Origin: Microbacterium ulmi
Lineage (GTDB): Bacteria > Actinomycetota > Actinomycetes > Actinomycetales > Microbacteriaceae
Assembly (NCBI RefSeq): GCF_011759705.1
Contig: NZ_JAAOZF010000001.1
Location: forward strand, 2,616,596 to 2,680,595
Length of the DNA: 64,000 nt
Reading direction: 5' to 3'
The position numbers and the translations under genes are program-made. Within the stretch, counting starts at the first letter, position 1. Each line of letters begins with the position of its first letter. The notes under the pieces are model-generated. The model was given only the letters and a program-made list of their open reading frames with translations, did no database searches and was not told where the DNA came from. Below, in pieces: positions 1 through 9,547 of this stretch.

Positions 1-11
1 GTCGCCCCCGG

Positions 12-17
12 TATGGT
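12..17 (+). promoter_or_regulatory. -10 box, leaderless thyX promoter
   Basis: TATGGT ends 7 nt before GTG 25. The ATG at 13 lies inside this box, so GTG 25 is the better start if the box is real. The -35 region is outside the window. Confidence 0.5.
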
Positions 18-24
18 GGCACTC

Positions 25-768
25 GTGACCGACGCCGCCGACGCACCTCAGCCAGAATTCCGCAGCGACGTGACGGTGGAGCTCGTCCGCGCGAGCGCCT
101 CCGACTCGGACGTCCTCTTCGCCGCCCGCGTCTCGACGCAGGGGGAGCAGACCCTGGAGGCTGCGGCGGCGGGTACCGAGGCATCCGCCCGCGATCGCGG
201 CCTCATCAACTACCTCATGCGCGACCGTCATGGATCGCCGTTCGAGCACAACTCGATGACGTTCTACGTGCAGGCGCCGATCTTCGTGTTCCGCGAGTTC
301 ATGCGCCACCGCATCGCGTCGTACAACGAGGAGTCCGGCCGCTACCGCGAGCTGCGCCCCGTCTTCTACGTGCCCGCGCGCGAGCGCAACCTCAACCAGG
401 TCGGAAAGCCCGGCGCGTACGAGTTCCTCCCCGGCACGGACGAGCAGCACGCTCTCGTCGAGGTCGCGACGCGGGATTCCGCGACCTTCGCATTCGCGGC
501 GTACCAGCGGATGCTGGAGGCCGGAGTCGCGCGAGAGGTCGCACGCATCGTCCTGCCCCTCAACATCTACTCGTCGATGTACGTCACGATGAACGCCCGC
601 TCGCTCATGAACTTCCTCTCGCTGCGCACGAAGGTCGAGGGGACCCACTTCCCGTCGTTCCCGCAGCGCGAGATCGAGATGTGCGCCGAGAAGATGGAGG
701 CGTTCTGGCGCGAGCTCATGCCGCTGACGCACGCCGCCTTCAACGCGAACGGGCGCGTCTCGCCGTGA
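25..768 (+). CDS. thyX: FAD-dependent thymidylate synthase ThyX
   Basis: ThyX makes dTMP from dUMP, using methylenetetrahydrofolate as carbon donor and reduced FAD/NADPH as reductant, in the cytoplasm. The ThyX signature RHRIASYNEESGRY (RHRxxSxNExSxRY) is at about residues 94-107. Length is 247 aa, normal for the family. I chose GTG 25 because the ATG at 13 overlaps a TATGGT -10 box. The next gene overlaps by four bases (GTGA), so the two are probably cotranscribed. ThyX stands apart from the classical ThyA; whether thyA also exists in this genome cannot be seen here. Confidence 0.96.
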   Translation: MTDAADAPQPEFRSDVTVELVRASASDSDVLFAARVSTQGEQTLEAAAAGTEASARDRGLINYLMRDRHGSPFEHNSMTFYVQAPIFVFREFMRHRIASYNEESGRYRELRPVFYVPARERNLNQVGKPGAYEFLPGTDEQHALVEVATRDSATFAFAAYQRMLEAGVAREVARIVLPLNIYSSMYVTMNARSLMNFLSLRTKVEGTHFPSFPQREIEMCAEKMEAFWRELMPLTHAAFNANGRVSP

Positions 769-1526
769 CGACGGCGCTCGTCACGGGCGCGAGCTCGGGT
801 CTCGGGGCGGAGTACGCGCGGCAGCTCGCCGCGCGCGGCGCAGACCTCGTCCTGGTCGCACGCGACGCGAGTGCGCTCGAGGGGCGTGCGGCGGCGCTGC
901 GCCGCGAGTACGGCGTCGATGCGGAGGTGCTCGCCGCCGACCTTCTCACGCCGCGGCAGCGCGAGAAGGTCGAGCGGCGGCTCACGGATCCCCGCCGGCC
1001 CGTCGAGGTGCTCGTGAACAACGCGGGATTCGGTCTCCCGCTCGCGTTCGAGCGCAACGGGATCGAGCGAGAGGCGGCCCATCTCGCTCTGCACGTCGAG
1101 GTGCCGATGCGCCTCACGCACGCAGCGCTCGGACCCATGCTCGAACGGGGGAGCGGGCGCATCGTCAACGTCGCGTCGATCGCCGCCTTCATGCCGCGCT
1201 CGACCTACGGCGCGTGTAAGCAGTGGATCGTGTCGTTCAGCCGCTGGGCCGATGTCGCCTACAAGGACCGCGGGGTCACCGTGACGGCCGTGTGCCCCGG
1301 CTTCACCCACACGAGGTTCCACGAGCGTCTCGGGTTCCCGCCGGGCGAGGAGGGCATCCCCGCGTGGATGTGGCTCGACGTGCGAGACGTCGTCTCGGAA
1401 TCGCTGAGGGATGCCGCGCGCGGCAGGAGCGTGTCGGTCCCGAGCCTGCGGTACAAGGCCCTCTCGAAGCTCGTGGGGCTGCTTCCCGATCCGGTCTCGG
1501 CCCGGCTCGGCCAGCGCGGACGCTGA
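765..1526 (+). CDS. SDR-family NAD(P)-dependent oxidoreductase
   Basis: A classical short-chain dehydrogenase/reductase of 253 aa. The N-terminal cofactor motif TGASSGLG is at residues 7-14, the NNAG motif lies near residue 86, and the YxxxK catalytic pair is Y148/K152 (YGACK). The substrate cannot be deduced. Its GTG start overlaps the thyX stop as GTGA. An upstream in-frame start at 681 would lie deep inside thyX and is not supported. No membrane segment is evident; the enzyme should be cytosolic. Confidence 0.88.
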   Translation: MTTALVTGASSGLGAEYARQLAARGADLVLVARDASALEGRAAALRREYGVDAEVLAADLLTPRQREKVERRLTDPRRPVEVLVNNAGFGLPLAFERNGIEREAAHLALHVEVPMRLTHAALGPMLERGSGRIVNVASIAAFMPRSTYGACKQWIVSFSRWADVAYKDRGVTVTAVCPGFTHTRFHERLGFPPGEEGIPAWMWLDVRDVVSESLRDAARGRSVSVPSLRYKALSKLVGLLPDPVSARLGQRGR

Positions 1527-1629
1527 GCAGGCCGCGCGTCCGCGCCGCCTGCTCGCTCGCGCGGCACGCCCGCGCCGCACGCAGCCGGACGGCGCCCGAC
1601 GGATCCGGCGGCGACGGCACGCGGCCGGA

Positions 1630-2172
1630 TCAGCGGAATCGGCCGAGTCTGATCCCCGCGAGGGCCAGGGCCGCGATCGACTCGCCGTCGGTGAGCGAGC
1701 CGCCGCGGATGAGGCCGACGGCGTCGGGGAACGGCATCCACTGCACCGAGTCGATGCCCTCCTCGCGCTGCGTCGACGAGGCGTCGGCGACGGGCGTCAG
1801 CCCGCGCGCGAGGAAGACGTGCTCCGGCGCGTTGGCGACCCCGTTGAGCGCGTGCATGCCCCCGAGCAGCTCCCATTCGGCGGCTTCGAAGCCCGTCTCC
1901 TCGAGCAGTTCGCGCTGCGCGGCGGCGAGCGGGTCCTCGCCGTCGGTGCCGCCCGCGGGCACCTCGATCGACGCGCTGCCCGTCGCATAGCGATCGAGCG
2001 TCACGAGGCACACGCGGTCTTCGTCGTCGAGCGCGACGACGAAGACCGCGGGGTGGCGCAGCTCGACGACTCCGTAGACTCCCGGGCCGTCGGGCCCCTC
2101 CACGTCGTCCTCGTGGACGCGGATCCACCGGTTCTCGTACACGGTGCGCGAGGCGAGCGTCTTCCACGTCAT
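1630..2172 (-). CDS. Nudix hydrolase, ADP-ribose pyrophosphatase type
   Basis: A 180 aa Nudix protein. EVPAGG is followed by a Nudix helix (GED, then REL, then EETG) in the middle third; the loop before the conserved Glu is one residue shorter than the textbook GX5EX7REUXEEXGU box. The EVPAG lead-in is typical of ADP-ribose/NDP-sugar pyrophosphatases, which cut to AMP plus the phosphorylated sugar. Start ATG 2172 is six bases after a minus-strand TATCGT box. It is divergent from dapA across 54 bp. Confidence 0.85.
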   Translation of the reverse strand: MTWKTLASRTVYENRWIRVHEDDVEGPDGPGVYGVVELRHPAVFVVALDDEDRVCLVTLDRYATGSASIEVPAGGTDGEDPLAAAQRELLEETGFEAAEWELLGGMHALNGVANAPEHVFLARGLTPVADASSTQREEGIDSVQWMPFPDAVGLIRGGSLTDGESIAALALAGIRLGRFR

Positions 2173-2178
2173 GCCGCC

Positions 2179-2184
2179 ACGATA
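2179..2184 (-). promoter_or_regulatory. -10 box, leaderless Nudix gene
   Basis: Minus-strand TATCGT, six bases upstream of ATG 2172, which predicts a leaderless transcript. It lies back to back with the dapA promoter. Confidence 0.45.
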
Positions 2185-2214
2185 CGGCCCTCTCGCGGCG
2201 TCCGGATGAACCGA

Positions 2215-2220
2215 TAGCCT
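2215..2220 (+). promoter_or_regulatory. -10 box, leaderless dapA
   Basis: TAGCCT followed by six bases and then ATG 2227. No Shine-Dalgarno sequence lies between. Confidence 0.5.
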
Positions 2221-2226
2221 GAGAGC

Positions 2227-3204
2227 ATGACGCACACGGGCAACCCCTTCGGACAGGTGCTCGTCGCGCTCGTCACGCCCATGACGGCCGACGGCGAGGT
2301 CGACTGGGCCGCCGTCGAGAAGCACATCGACGACGTCATCACGGCGGGATGCGACGGCGTCGTCGTGACGGGGACGACGGGCGAGACGTCGACTCTGACG
2401 GATGCCGAGAAGCTGAGGCTCGTCGAGGTGGGCAAGGACGTCGCGGCCGGTCGGGCCAAGATCATCACCGGCGGCGGCTCGAACGAGACCGCCCACGCCA
2501 TCGAGCTGTACAAGGCGAGCGAGCGGGCCGGCGCCGACGGCATCATGATCGTGACGCCGTACTACAACAAGCCGACGCAGGCGGGCATCCTGACGCACTT
2601 CCGGCTCGTCGCGGATGCGACCGACCTGCCCGTCATCCTGTACGACATCCCCGGGCGCACGGGCGTCCCGATCAGGTACGAGACGATCCTGCGCATCGCG
2701 AAGCACCCCAACGTGCTCGCGATCAAGGACGCCAAGGGCGACTTCAGCGAGGTCAGCCGCGTGCTGAACCAGACCGACCTCATGTACTTCTCCGGTGACG
2801 ACGCGAACGTCCTGCCGCATCTGTCGATCGGCGCGACGGGTCTCATCGGCGTGACCGCGAACATCACGGCGCAGCCCTACCGCGAGATCGTCGACGCCGT
2901 CAACCGCGGCGACCTGACGGCGGCCACCGCCGCGCACCGCAAGCTCGAGCCGCTCGTGCGCGCCGTCATGACGCACGTGCCCGGGACCGTCTCGGCGAAG
3001 TACATCCTGCACGGGCTGGGTCGCATCTCGAGTCCGCGCGTGAGGCTGCCGCTCGTGGGTCCCGAGGAGTGGGAGGCCGCCGTCATCGAGGATGAGCTCG
3101 CGCTCGTGAAGGACGTCCCCGGTGCCGACTTCTCCAACTTCCGTCCCGACCGCAACGCCGCCGCCGGCGGCGCGCTGCCGAAGGTGTCGGGCACGACGAG
3201 ATGA
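2227..3204 (+). CDS. dapA: 4-hydroxy-tetrahydrodipicolinate synthase DapA
   Basis: DapA condenses pyruvate with aspartate semialdehyde, the first committed step of the diaminopimelate/lysine branch. The protein is 325 aa, near the usual 290-310 plus a short C-terminal tail. GTTGETSTL near residue 45, YYNKPTQ near 117 and ILYDIPGRTG near 137 (with the proton-relay Tyr) are present. The Schiff-base lysine is K167 in AIKDAKGD. dapF lies 16 kb downstream rather than adjacent. A leaderless start is predicted from the -10 box. Confidence 0.96.
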   Translation: MTHTGNPFGQVLVALVTPMTADGEVDWAAVEKHIDDVITAGCDGVVVTGTTGETSTLTDAEKLRLVEVGKDVAAGRAKIITGGGSNETAHAIELYKASERAGADGIMIVTPYYNKPTQAGILTHFRLVADATDLPVILYDIPGRTGVPIRYETILRIAKHPNVLAIKDAKGDFSEVSRVLNQTDLMYFSGDDANVLPHLSIGATGLIGVTANITAQPYREIVDAVNRGDLTAATAAHRKLEPLVRAVMTHVPGTVSAKYILHGLGRISSPRVRLPLVGPEEWEAAVIEDELALVKDVPGADFSNFRPDRNAAAGGALPKVSGTTR

Positions 3205-3301
3205 CTGCGCGCTCGCGTCGCGGGCGTGAGGACGGATACAGGGACCGCCGGACGACGCCACTGAGCGTGACGCACGCCGCGGATCCCGAGGAAGGCGACT
3301 G

Positions 3302-4978
3302 ATGGCCACCACCGTGTACGACCCGCCCGCTCTCGACCCCGGAACCCTGCGCGTCACGCCGCTCGGCGGGCTCGGCGAGGTCGGACGCAACATGACGGTC
3401 TTCGAGTACGCGGGCAGGCTCCTCGTCGTCGACTGCGGCGTCCTCTTCCCCGAGGAGCATCAGCCGGGCGTCGACCTGATCCTGCCCGACTTCGAACCGA
3501 TCAAGGGCCGCCTCGACGACATCGTCGCCGTCGTCCTCACGCACGGGCACGAGGACCACATCGGCGCCGTGCCGTACCTTCTCAAGCTCAAGCCCGACAT
3601 CCCTCTCGTGGGCTCGGGCCTGACCCTCGCCCTCGTCGAGGCGAAGCTCAAGGAGCACCGCATCCGGCCCTTCACCTTGACGGTCAAGGAGGGCCAGACC
3701 GAGCGGTTCGGCCCGTTCGAGCTCGAGTTCGTCGCCGTCAACCACTCGATCCCCGACGCGCTCGCCGTCGCGATCCGCACCCCCGCGGGCACCGTCCTCG
3801 CGACGGGCGACTTCAAGATGGACCAGCTGCCCCTCGACGGGCGGCTCACCGACCTGCGCGCCTTCGCGCGCCTCGGCGAAGAGGGGGTCGACCTCTTCCT
3901 GGTCGACTCGACGAACGCCGACGTGCCCGGGTTCACGCCGCTCGAGCGCTCGATCGGGCCCGTGCTCGACCAGGTTATCGGCAAGGCGCCTCGGCGCGTC
4001 ATCGTCGCAAGCTTCTCGAGCCACGTGCATCGCGTCCAGCAGGTGCTGGATGCCGCCTACGACCACGGTCGCAGGGTCGCGCTGCTCGGCCGCAGCATGG
4101 TGCGCAACATGACGATCGCGGAGGAGCTGGGCTACCTCCACGTGCCCGAGGGCGTGCTGATCGACTACAAGAAGGCGCGCGATCTCCCCGAAGACCAGAT
4201 CGTCTACATGTCGACGGGGTCGCAGGGCGAGCCGATGGCGGTGCTCAGCCGCATGGCGAACAACGATCACGAGATCGAGCCGGGGCCCGGCGACACGGTG
4301 ATCCTCGCGTCGAGTCTCATCCCGGGCAACGAGAACGCCGTGTATCGCGTGATCGACGGGCTCACGAAGCTCGGCGCGAACGTCGTGCACAAGGGCAACG
4401 CGATGGTGCACGTCTCCGGCCACGCGGCGGCGGGGGAGCTGCTGTACTGCTACAACATCCTCAAGCCCAGGAACGTGCTCCCCGTCCACGGCGAGCACCG
4501 CCACCTGATGGCCAACGCGCGGCTCGCGCAGGACACCGGCGTCCCCGAGGACCGCACGATCCTCGGCGAGAACGGCACGGTCGTCGACCTCAAGGACGGC
4601 ATCGCCCGCATCGTGGGGCAGCTCGACCTCGGCTTCGTCTACGTCGACGGCTCGACGGTCGGCGAGATCACGGATGCCGATCTCAAGGACCGCCGGATCC
4701 TCGGCGAAGAGGGGTTCATCTCGGTGATCGTGGTGGTGGATGCCGCGACCGGCCGGATCATCACGGGGCCCGAGATCCACGCCCGCGGCTTCGCGGAGGA
4801 CGACGCGGTCTTCGAGGACGTCAAGCCGAGGATCGCCGCGGCGCTCACGGAGGCCGCCAAGTCCGGAGTCCGCGACAACCATGCGCTGTCGCAGATCGTG
4901 CGGCGCACGATCGGCCGGTGGGTCAACACGTCGCTGCGGCGCCGGCCCATGATCGTGCCGCTCGTGATCGAGGCATAG
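3302..4978 (+). CDS. rnj: Ribonuclease J
   Basis: RNase J is a metallo-beta-lactamase/beta-CASP ribonuclease with 5'-3' exo and endo activity in mRNA decay and rRNA maturation. The zinc motif HGHEDHIG begins at residue 81; ATGDFKMD, a beta-CASP domain and the C-terminal HVSGHA and PVHGEHRH motifs follow. Length is 558 aa, as expected. It follows dapA by 97 bp, the usual actinobacterial neighbour. A GAGGAAGG Shine-Dalgarno sequence precedes ATG 3302. Confidence 0.95.
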   Translation: MATTVYDPPALDPGTLRVTPLGGLGEVGRNMTVFEYAGRLLVVDCGVLFPEEHQPGVDLILPDFEPIKGRLDDIVAVVLTHGHEDHIGAVPYLLKLKPDIPLVGSGLTLALVEAKLKEHRIRPFTLTVKEGQTERFGPFELEFVAVNHSIPDALAVAIRTPAGTVLATGDFKMDQLPLDGRLTDLRAFARLGEEGVDLFLVDSTNADVPGFTPLERSIGPVLDQVIGKAPRRVIVASFSSHVHRVQQVLDAAYDHGRRVALLGRSMVRNMTIAEELGYLHVPEGVLIDYKKARDLPEDQIVYMSTGSQGEPMAVLSRMANNDHEIEPGPGDTVILASSLIPGNENAVYRVIDGLTKLGANVVHKGNAMVHVSGHAAAGELLYCYNILKPRNVLPVHGEHRHLMANARLAQDTGVPEDRTILGENGTVVDLKDGIARIVGQLDLGFVYVDGSTVGEITDADLKDRRILGEEGFISVIVVVDAATGRIITGPEIHARGFAEDDAVFEDVKPRIAAALTEAAKSGVRDNHALSQIVRRTIGRWVNTSLRRRPMIVPLVIEA

Positions 4979-5015
4979 CGCGCGGATTCTTCACAGCGCC
5001 GTAACACCCTCGCTC

Positions 5016-5021
5016 TAGACT
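5016..5021 (+). promoter_or_regulatory. -10 box, leaderless acetyltransferase
   Basis: TAGACT with a six-base gap to ATG 5028 and no ribosome binding site. Confidence 0.5.
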
Positions 5022-5027
5022 CTCGTC

Positions 5028-5522
5028 ATGCCGCAGACGTTCCTCGTGCGCCCGGCGACGCAGGCAGACGGCGCATTCCTCGGCGACATGGTCGTCGAGG
5101 CCGCGAACTGGAGCCAGGGCGGCGCGCGGCCGCGGCATCAGGTGCTCACGAGCCCCGAACACAGCCGCTACGTGTCCGGATGGATGCGGCCGGGCGACGC
5201 CGGGTTCGTCGCACTCGACCCCAACGGCGATCCGATCGGGGCCGCGTGGTACCGCATGTTCCCCCGCACCGATCCGGGCTTCGGCTACGTCGGCACGGGT
5301 GTGCCCGAGCTCATCATCGGCGTGCGGCCCATCTGGCGGGCCCACGGGGTCGGTCGCAGTCTTCTTCAGCGGCTGTGCGATCACGCCGCGGCACAGGGCT
5401 TCGGGCGGCTGAGCCTCAGCGTCGAGCGCGGAAACTTCGCGGTGACGCTGTATCGCAGCGAGGGGTTCGCCGTGACGCAGGCGGGCATCGGGCGGGACAC
5501 GATGGTCAAGCGCCTGCGCTGA
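5028..5522 (+). CDS. GNAT-family N-acetyltransferase
   Basis: A 164 aa single-domain GNAT protein. ELIIGVRPIWRAHGVGRSLL (about residues 90-110) supplies the beta4 strand and the R/QxxGxG/A-type acetyl-CoA pyrophosphate loop. RLSLSVERGNFAVTLYRSEGF gives the usual beta5-alpha4 region. The acceptor substrate is unknown. It is monocistronic: a leaderless promoter precedes it and a hairpin shared with the convergent lipoprotein gene follows. Confidence 0.85.
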   Translation: MPQTFLVRPATQADGAFLGDMVVEAANWSQGGARPRHQVLTSPEHSRYVSGWMRPGDAGFVALDPNGDPIGAAWYRMFPRTDPGFGYVGTGVPELIIGVRPIWRAHGVGRSLLQRLCDHAAAQGFGRLSLSVERGNFAVTLYRSEGFAVTQAGIGRDTMVKRLR

Positions 5523-5558
5523 CGTAGCCGTCGAGGGGCCTCTCGGTCCGACGACGAC

Positions 5559-5580
5559 GGGGCGCCCCGAAGGGCGCCCC
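5559..5580. terminator. Bidirectional terminator hairpin
   Basis: A perfect 9-bp stem (GGGGCGCCC / GGGCGCCCC) closes a CGAA loop between the convergent acetyltransferase and lipoprotein genes. There is no U tract, as is common in actinobacteria. Confidence 0.6.
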
Positions 5581-5592
5581 GCGGTGCATCGA

Positions 5593-6066
5593 TCAGCCGG
5601 CGCAGAGCGTGCTGAGCGCCGTGAGCGACGTCTGCATGTCGGTGGTGGCGGTCGTGAGATCGCTCAGGGCAGCGGTGTCGCCGTCGACGTAGATCTTCGC
5701 GATCGCGTCGCGGACGGCGGCGAGGTCGTCCTTGGCAGTCGTCGCAGCCGCCTTGACCTCTGCGTTCGTGACGGTGTCGGCGACCTCCTGGTACGCGTCG
5801 ACGAGCGCCGTCCAGGCGTCGACGGCGGCCTGCGGGTCTGCGGCGGCGTCGGCCAGCTTCGCCAGCGTCGTGCTCGCCTCCTCGAGCGGCCCGGCCATGC
5901 TGACGCAGGCCTCGGCGACCGTCTGCTCGGATGCGGTCGTCTCCGCCGGCGCCGCCGGGGCGCTCGCGGCGGGCGTCTCGCCCGTGCTCTCCGGTCCGGC
6001 GGAGCACGCGGTGAGACCGAGCACCGCGACTGCGGCGAGGGTCCAAGCGGCGATACGAAGCTTCAT
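5593..6066 (-). CDS. Small secreted lipoprotein, function unknown
   Basis: A 157 aa lipoprotein. A Lys/Arg n-region and hydrophobic core end in lipobox LTAC with lipidated C21, followed by a Ser/Glu/Thr/Ala/Pro-rich linker and a mostly helical Ala/Asp-rich domain. A second Cys lies near the C-terminus. No family was recognised. A GAAAGGAC Shine-Dalgarno sequence precedes ATG 6066, and a 17-bp palindrome lies just upstream. It is convergent with the acetyltransferase gene. Confidence 0.75.
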   Translation of the reverse strand: MKLRIAAWTLAAVAVLGLTACSAGPESTGETPAASAPAAPAETTASEQTVAEACVSMAGPLEEASTTLAKLADAAADPQAAVDAWTALVDAYQEVADTVTNAEVKAAATTAKDDLAAVRDAIAKIYVDGDTAALSDLTTATTDMQTSLTALSTLCAG

Positions 6067-6092
6067 TCTGTAGTCCTTTCACAGGGTTGAGG

Positions 6093-6109
6093 GCATTCAT
6101 GATGAATGC
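6093..6109. promoter_or_regulatory. 17-bp palindrome, possible operator
   Basis: GCATTCAT-G-ATGAATGC is a perfect inverted repeat in the 5' region of the minus-strand lipoprotein gene, 27 bp before its start. It is AT-rich against the background and could be an operator or a leader hairpin. No regulator is identified. Confidence 0.4.
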
Positions 6110-6237
6110 TGAGAAGCCGAGGCATCTGGACCCGGGTTCTTGTACCGAACGTAGTCGATCTCGGACGGCGCCCGCGGCGCCTGTGAGCGGGGCGCCGATC
6201 CGCCGCGTCAATCCGCCGATATCCGACTCCTGCGGCC

Positions 6238-6243
6238 TACCGT
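6238..6243 (+). promoter_or_regulatory. -10 box, leaderless ftsK
   Basis: TACCGT followed by GGAGCA and then ATG 6250. GGAG is too close to the start for a normal ribosome binding site. Confidence 0.4.
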
Positions 6244-6249
6244 GGAGCA

Positions 6250-8931
6250 ATGGCACGATCCGCGAGTACGCCCACGAACGCCCGCGCGTCCGCGAAGGGC
6301 TCCTCGTCGCGTGCCCGCAAGCCCGACCCGGCTCCGCGCCGCTACGTCGGCGAGTCCGAGAAGCCGCCCGTCGTCACGCGCATGTGGATGGGCCTGGCCC
6401 ATGGCACGGGCGGGCTCTTCCGCGCATTCGGGCCCGAGACGCTCGAGAAGGAGCAGCGACGCGACGGGCTGCCGTTCTTCATCGTGCTGCTCGCGATCGC
6501 CGGCGCGGTCGTCGAGTGGTTCTTCATCGGCGACGAGGTCGCCAAGAGCATCAGCGCGTACACGGCGGGCGGACTCGTCGGACGCGTCTCGTTCGTGCTC
6601 CCCGTGCTGCTCGTGCTCCTCGCCGGATGGCTGTTCCGCCACCCGGCCTCTGTGCACGACAACGGCCGCATCGGGATCGGCTTCGCGCTGTTCGTGCTGA
6701 CCATCGCGGGCTTCTGCCACATCGGCGGCGAGCGCCCCCAGCCCCGCGCGGGCCTTCCGGTCCTGAGCGATGCGGGCGGTCTGTTCGGATGGATGGTCGG
6801 CGAGCCGCTCGCCCTCGGACTCACCGACGTCGGCGCGTGCATCGTGCTGGCGATCGTGGCGGGGCTCAGCATCCTGATCCTCACCAAGACCCCGCCGAAC
6901 CGCATGGGGCGCCGCCTCGGCGACCTGTACGCGTGGATGTTCGGAGCAGAGCGCCTCGACCCCGCAGAGGGGCCCGGGTTCACCCCGGATGCCGCGGCCG
7001 ACACCTCGATCCCGTGGTGGCGCCGCAACCGGACGGGCCGTGAGCAGGACCCCGACGGCGCAATCGGATCGCAGGACCTCACGGAGCTCCTCCCGCCCGG
7101 CGCATCGCACGGCGGGTTCGACCAGGCGATCACGCCCTCGGTCGCGCCTCCGCGGCCGCCCGCGCCCGTCGTCACGCCGGATGCCGTGACCGAGGTCATC
7201 GACCCGGCCGTCCTCGCGGGCGCCGCGAGAGCGGCGAGCAGAGCCGAGACCTCGCTCCGCGACGACGTCTCCGGGTCGGGAGACGGCATCCTCCCCGGGC
7301 TGTCGGGGATCGGCACCGACATGCCCCACTCGGCCGCGATGGCGCCGTACCGGCTGCCGTCGGTCGAGAGCCTCGCCGCCGGCACGCCGCACAAGGCCCG
7401 CTCGCAGGCCAACGACGACGTCGTGCGCGCCATCACGAGCGTGCTGCAGCAGTTCCAGGTCGACGCGCGCGTCACGGGGTTCTCGCGCGGCCCGACCGTG
7501 ACGCAGTACGAGATCGAGGTCGGCCACGGCGTCAAGGTCGAGCGGATCACGGCGCTGACGAACAACATCGCGTACGCGGTCGCATCCAACGAGGTCCGCA
7601 TCCTCGCGCCGATCCCCGGCAAGAGCGCGATCGGCGTCGAGATCCCCAATGCCGACCGTGAGATCGTGACGCTCGGCGACGTCCTGCGCTCGAACGCCGC
7701 GCACCAGTCGACGCATCCCATGACGATCGGCGTCGGCAAGGACGTCGGCGGCGGCTACGTCGTGGCCAACCTCGCCAAGATGCCCCATCTGCTGGTCGCC
7801 GGCTCGACAGGCTCGGGCAAGTCGAGCTTCGTGAACTCGATGATCACGAGCCTGCTGATGCGCGCGAAGCCGTCCGAGGTGCGCATGGTGCTCATCGACC
7901 CGAAGCGTGTCGAGCTGACCTCGTACGCCGGCGTCCCGCACCTCATCACGCCCATCATCACGAACCCCAAGAAGGCGGCGGAGGCGCTGCAGTGGGTCGT
8001 GAAGGAGATGGACATGCGGTACGACGACCTCGCGTCGTTCGGGTTCCGTCACATCGACGACTTCAACCGCGCCGTCGTCGCGGGCGAGCTGCAGCTTCCC
8101 GCCGGCAGCGAGCGCGTCCTCAAGCCGTACCCCTACCTGCTCGTCGTCGTCGACGAGCTCGCCGACCTCATGATGGTCGCTCCTCGTGACGTCGAGGACT
8201 CGATCGTGCGCATCACGCAGCTCGCGCGGGCGAGCGGCATCCATCTCGTGCTCGCGACGCAGCGTCCGTCCGTGGACGTCGTGACGGGCCTCATCAAGGC
8301 CAACGTGCCCTCGCGGCTCGCATTCGCCGTCACGAGCGTCACCGACTCCCGCGTCATCCTCGATCAGCCCGGCGCAGACCGGCTCATCGGGCAGGGCGAC
8401 GCGCTCTTCCTGCCGATGGGGACGTCGAAGTCGATCCGCGTGCAGGGCGCGTGGGTCAGCGAGCCCGAGATCGAGAAGGTCGTCAAGCACGTGACGCGTC
8501 AGGCGCGGCCGGACTACCGCGACGACGTCGCCGCGGTCGCGGAGAAGAAGGAGATCGACGCCGACATCGGGGACGACCTCGAGCTGCTGCTCGCGGCGGC
8601 GGAGCTCGTCGTGTCGACGCAGTTCGGATCGACCTCGATGCTGCAGCGCAAGCTCCGCGTCGGGTTCGCGAAGGCGGGCAGGCTCATGGACCTCCTCGAG
8701 TCTCGCGAGATCGTCGGCCCGTCGGAGGGCTCGAAGGCGCGTGACGTGCTCGTGACCGTCGAGCAGCTTCCCGGCGTGCTCGCGCGGCTGCGCGGCGACG
8801 ACGTTCCGGATGCCGCGCCCCCGGCAGACGACCGGTACGGCGCCGACGCCGTCGAGGCCCAGTACGACGGGTATCCCGTCGTCGAGGACGAGGGCGACGA
8901 GGACGCGTGGGGGCTCACAGGTCGTGACTGA
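6250..8931 (+). CDS. ftsK: DNA translocase FtsK/SpoIIIE
   Basis: A septal DNA pump that clears chromosome ends and aligns dif sites for XerCD. The 893 aa protein has four membrane segments within about residues 75-220, a Pro/Ala-rich linker, then the RecA-like motor. Walker A GSTGSGKS starts at residue 518, Walker [12 protein letters not shown] is near 632-642, and the motor is followed by a winged-helix gamma domain ([20 protein letters not shown]). The linker is much shorter than in E. coli FtsK, as in other actinobacteria. It begins the conserved ftsK-pgsA-cinA-clgR-recA order. Confidence 0.95.
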   Translation: MARSASTPTNARASAKGSSSRARKPDPAPRRYVGESEKPPVVTRMWMGLAHGTGGLFRAFGPETLEKEQRRDGLPFFIVLLAIAGAVVEWFFIGDEVAKSISAYTAGGLVGRVSFVLPVLLVLLAGWLFRHPASVHDNGRIGIGFALFVLTIAGFCHIGGERPQPRAGLPVLSDAGGLFGWMVGEPLALGLTDVGACIVLAIVAGLSILILTKTPPNRMGRRLGDLYAWMFGAERLDPAEGPGFTPDAAADTSIPWWRRNRTGREQDPDGAIGSQDLTELLPPGASHGGFDQAITPSVAPPRPPAPVVTPDAVTEVIDPAVLAGAARAASRAETSLRDDVSGSGDGILPGLSGIGTDMPHSAAMAPYRLPSVESLAAGTPHKARSQANDDVVRAITSVLQQFQVDARVTGFSRGPTVTQYEIEVGHGVKVERITALTNNIAYAVASNEVRILAPIPGKSAIGVEIPNADREIVTLGDVLRSNAAHQSTHPMTIGVGKDVGGGYVVANLAKMPHLLVAGSTGSGKSSFVNSMITSLLMRAKPSEVRMVLIDPKRVELTSYAGVPHLITPIITNPKKAAEALQWVVKEMDMRYDDLASFGFRHIDDFNRAVVAGELQLPAGSERVLKPYPYLLVVVDELADLMMVAPRDVEDSIVRITQLARASGIHLVLATQRPSVDVVTGLIKANVPSRLAFAVTSVTDSRVILDQPGADRLIGQGDALFLPMGTSKSIRVQGAWVSEPEIEKVVKHVTRQARPDYRDDVAAVAEKKEIDADIGDDLELLLAAAELVVSTQFGSTSMLQRKLRVGFAKAGRLMDLLESREIVGPSEGSKARDVLVTVEQLPGVLARLRGDDVPDAAPPADDRYGADAVEAQYDGYPVVEDEGDEDAWGLTGRD

Positions 8932-8959
8932 CGCGCGTCGCGCGCCCGTGGGCAACGGG

Positions 8960-8965
8960 TAGGCT
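8960..8965 (+). promoter_or_regulatory. -10 box, leaderless pgsA
   Basis: TAGGCT with a six-base gap to GTG 8972. No ribosome binding site is visible. Confidence 0.5.
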
Positions 8966-8971
8966 CGCACC

Positions 8972-9547
8972 GTGGCCGTCCCCCGCCAGCTGCCGAACTC
9001 GATCACGGTCGTCCGCATCCTGTGTGCGCCCGTGTTCCTGTGGATGCTGCTCGCCGATGCCGGCGCCGACGGTGCGCTGCGGTGGTGGGCGGCCGTCCTG
9101 TTCATCGTCGCGATCGCGACGGACGGCATCGACGGCTACATCGCGCGCAGGCACGAGATCGTCACGGATCTCGGCAAGCTCCTGGACCCCATCGCCGACA
9201 AGGCGCTGACGGGGTGCGCCTTCGTCGGCCTGTCGATCCTGGGCGAGCTGCCCTGGTGGATCACGATCGTCGTGCTCGTCCGAGAGATCGGAATCACGGT
9301 GTACCGTCTCGTCGTCGTGAGCGATCATGTGCTCGCGGCGGCGTGGATGGGCAAGCTCAAGACGCTCGCGCAGGCCGTCGCGCTGTCGCTCGCCCTTCTC
9401 CCGCTGTGGACGCTCGTCGGCGACTGGATCCTCTGGGTCGACGGCGTGGCGATGACGATCGCTGTGATCCTCACCGTCGCGAGCGGGGTCGACTACATCG
9501 TGAGCGAGGCGCGGGCGGCGACCGCCCGTGGGAAGGGCGCGGCATGA
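8972..9547 (+). CDS. pgsA: CDP-diacylglycerol-glycerol-3-phosphate phosphatidyltransferase
   Basis: Makes phosphatidylglycerophosphate in the membrane, the precursor of phosphatidylglycerol and cardiolipin. It is a 191 aa CDP-alcohol phosphatidyltransferase with several membrane segments. The motif DGx2ARx8Gx3Dx3D is present as DGYIAR...GKLLDPIADK, about residues 55-75. Its GTG start sits at a leaderless promoter. The stop overlaps the cinA start (ATGA). A PgsA2-like phosphatidylinositol-phosphate synthase is possible, but the ftsK/cinA position favours PgsA. Confidence 0.9.
   Translation: MAVPRQLPNSITVVRILCAPVFLWMLLADAGADGALRWWAAVLFIVAIATDGIDGYIARRHEIVTDLGKLLDPIADKALTGCAFVGLSILGELPWWITIVVLVREIGITVYRLVVVSDHVLAAAWMGKLKTLAQAVALSLALLPLWTLVGDWILWVDGVAMTIAVILTVASGVDYIVSEARAATARGKGAA

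Noticed and set aside
3083..4882. 599-codon antisense frame over rnj, and similar very long antisense frames elsewhere (for example over ftsK and metE)
   Set aside because: Frequent in 70% GC DNA because stop codons are rare opposite G/C-ending codons. Protein composition is Arg/Asp/His-rich with no domain, and the sense strand holds a clear gene.
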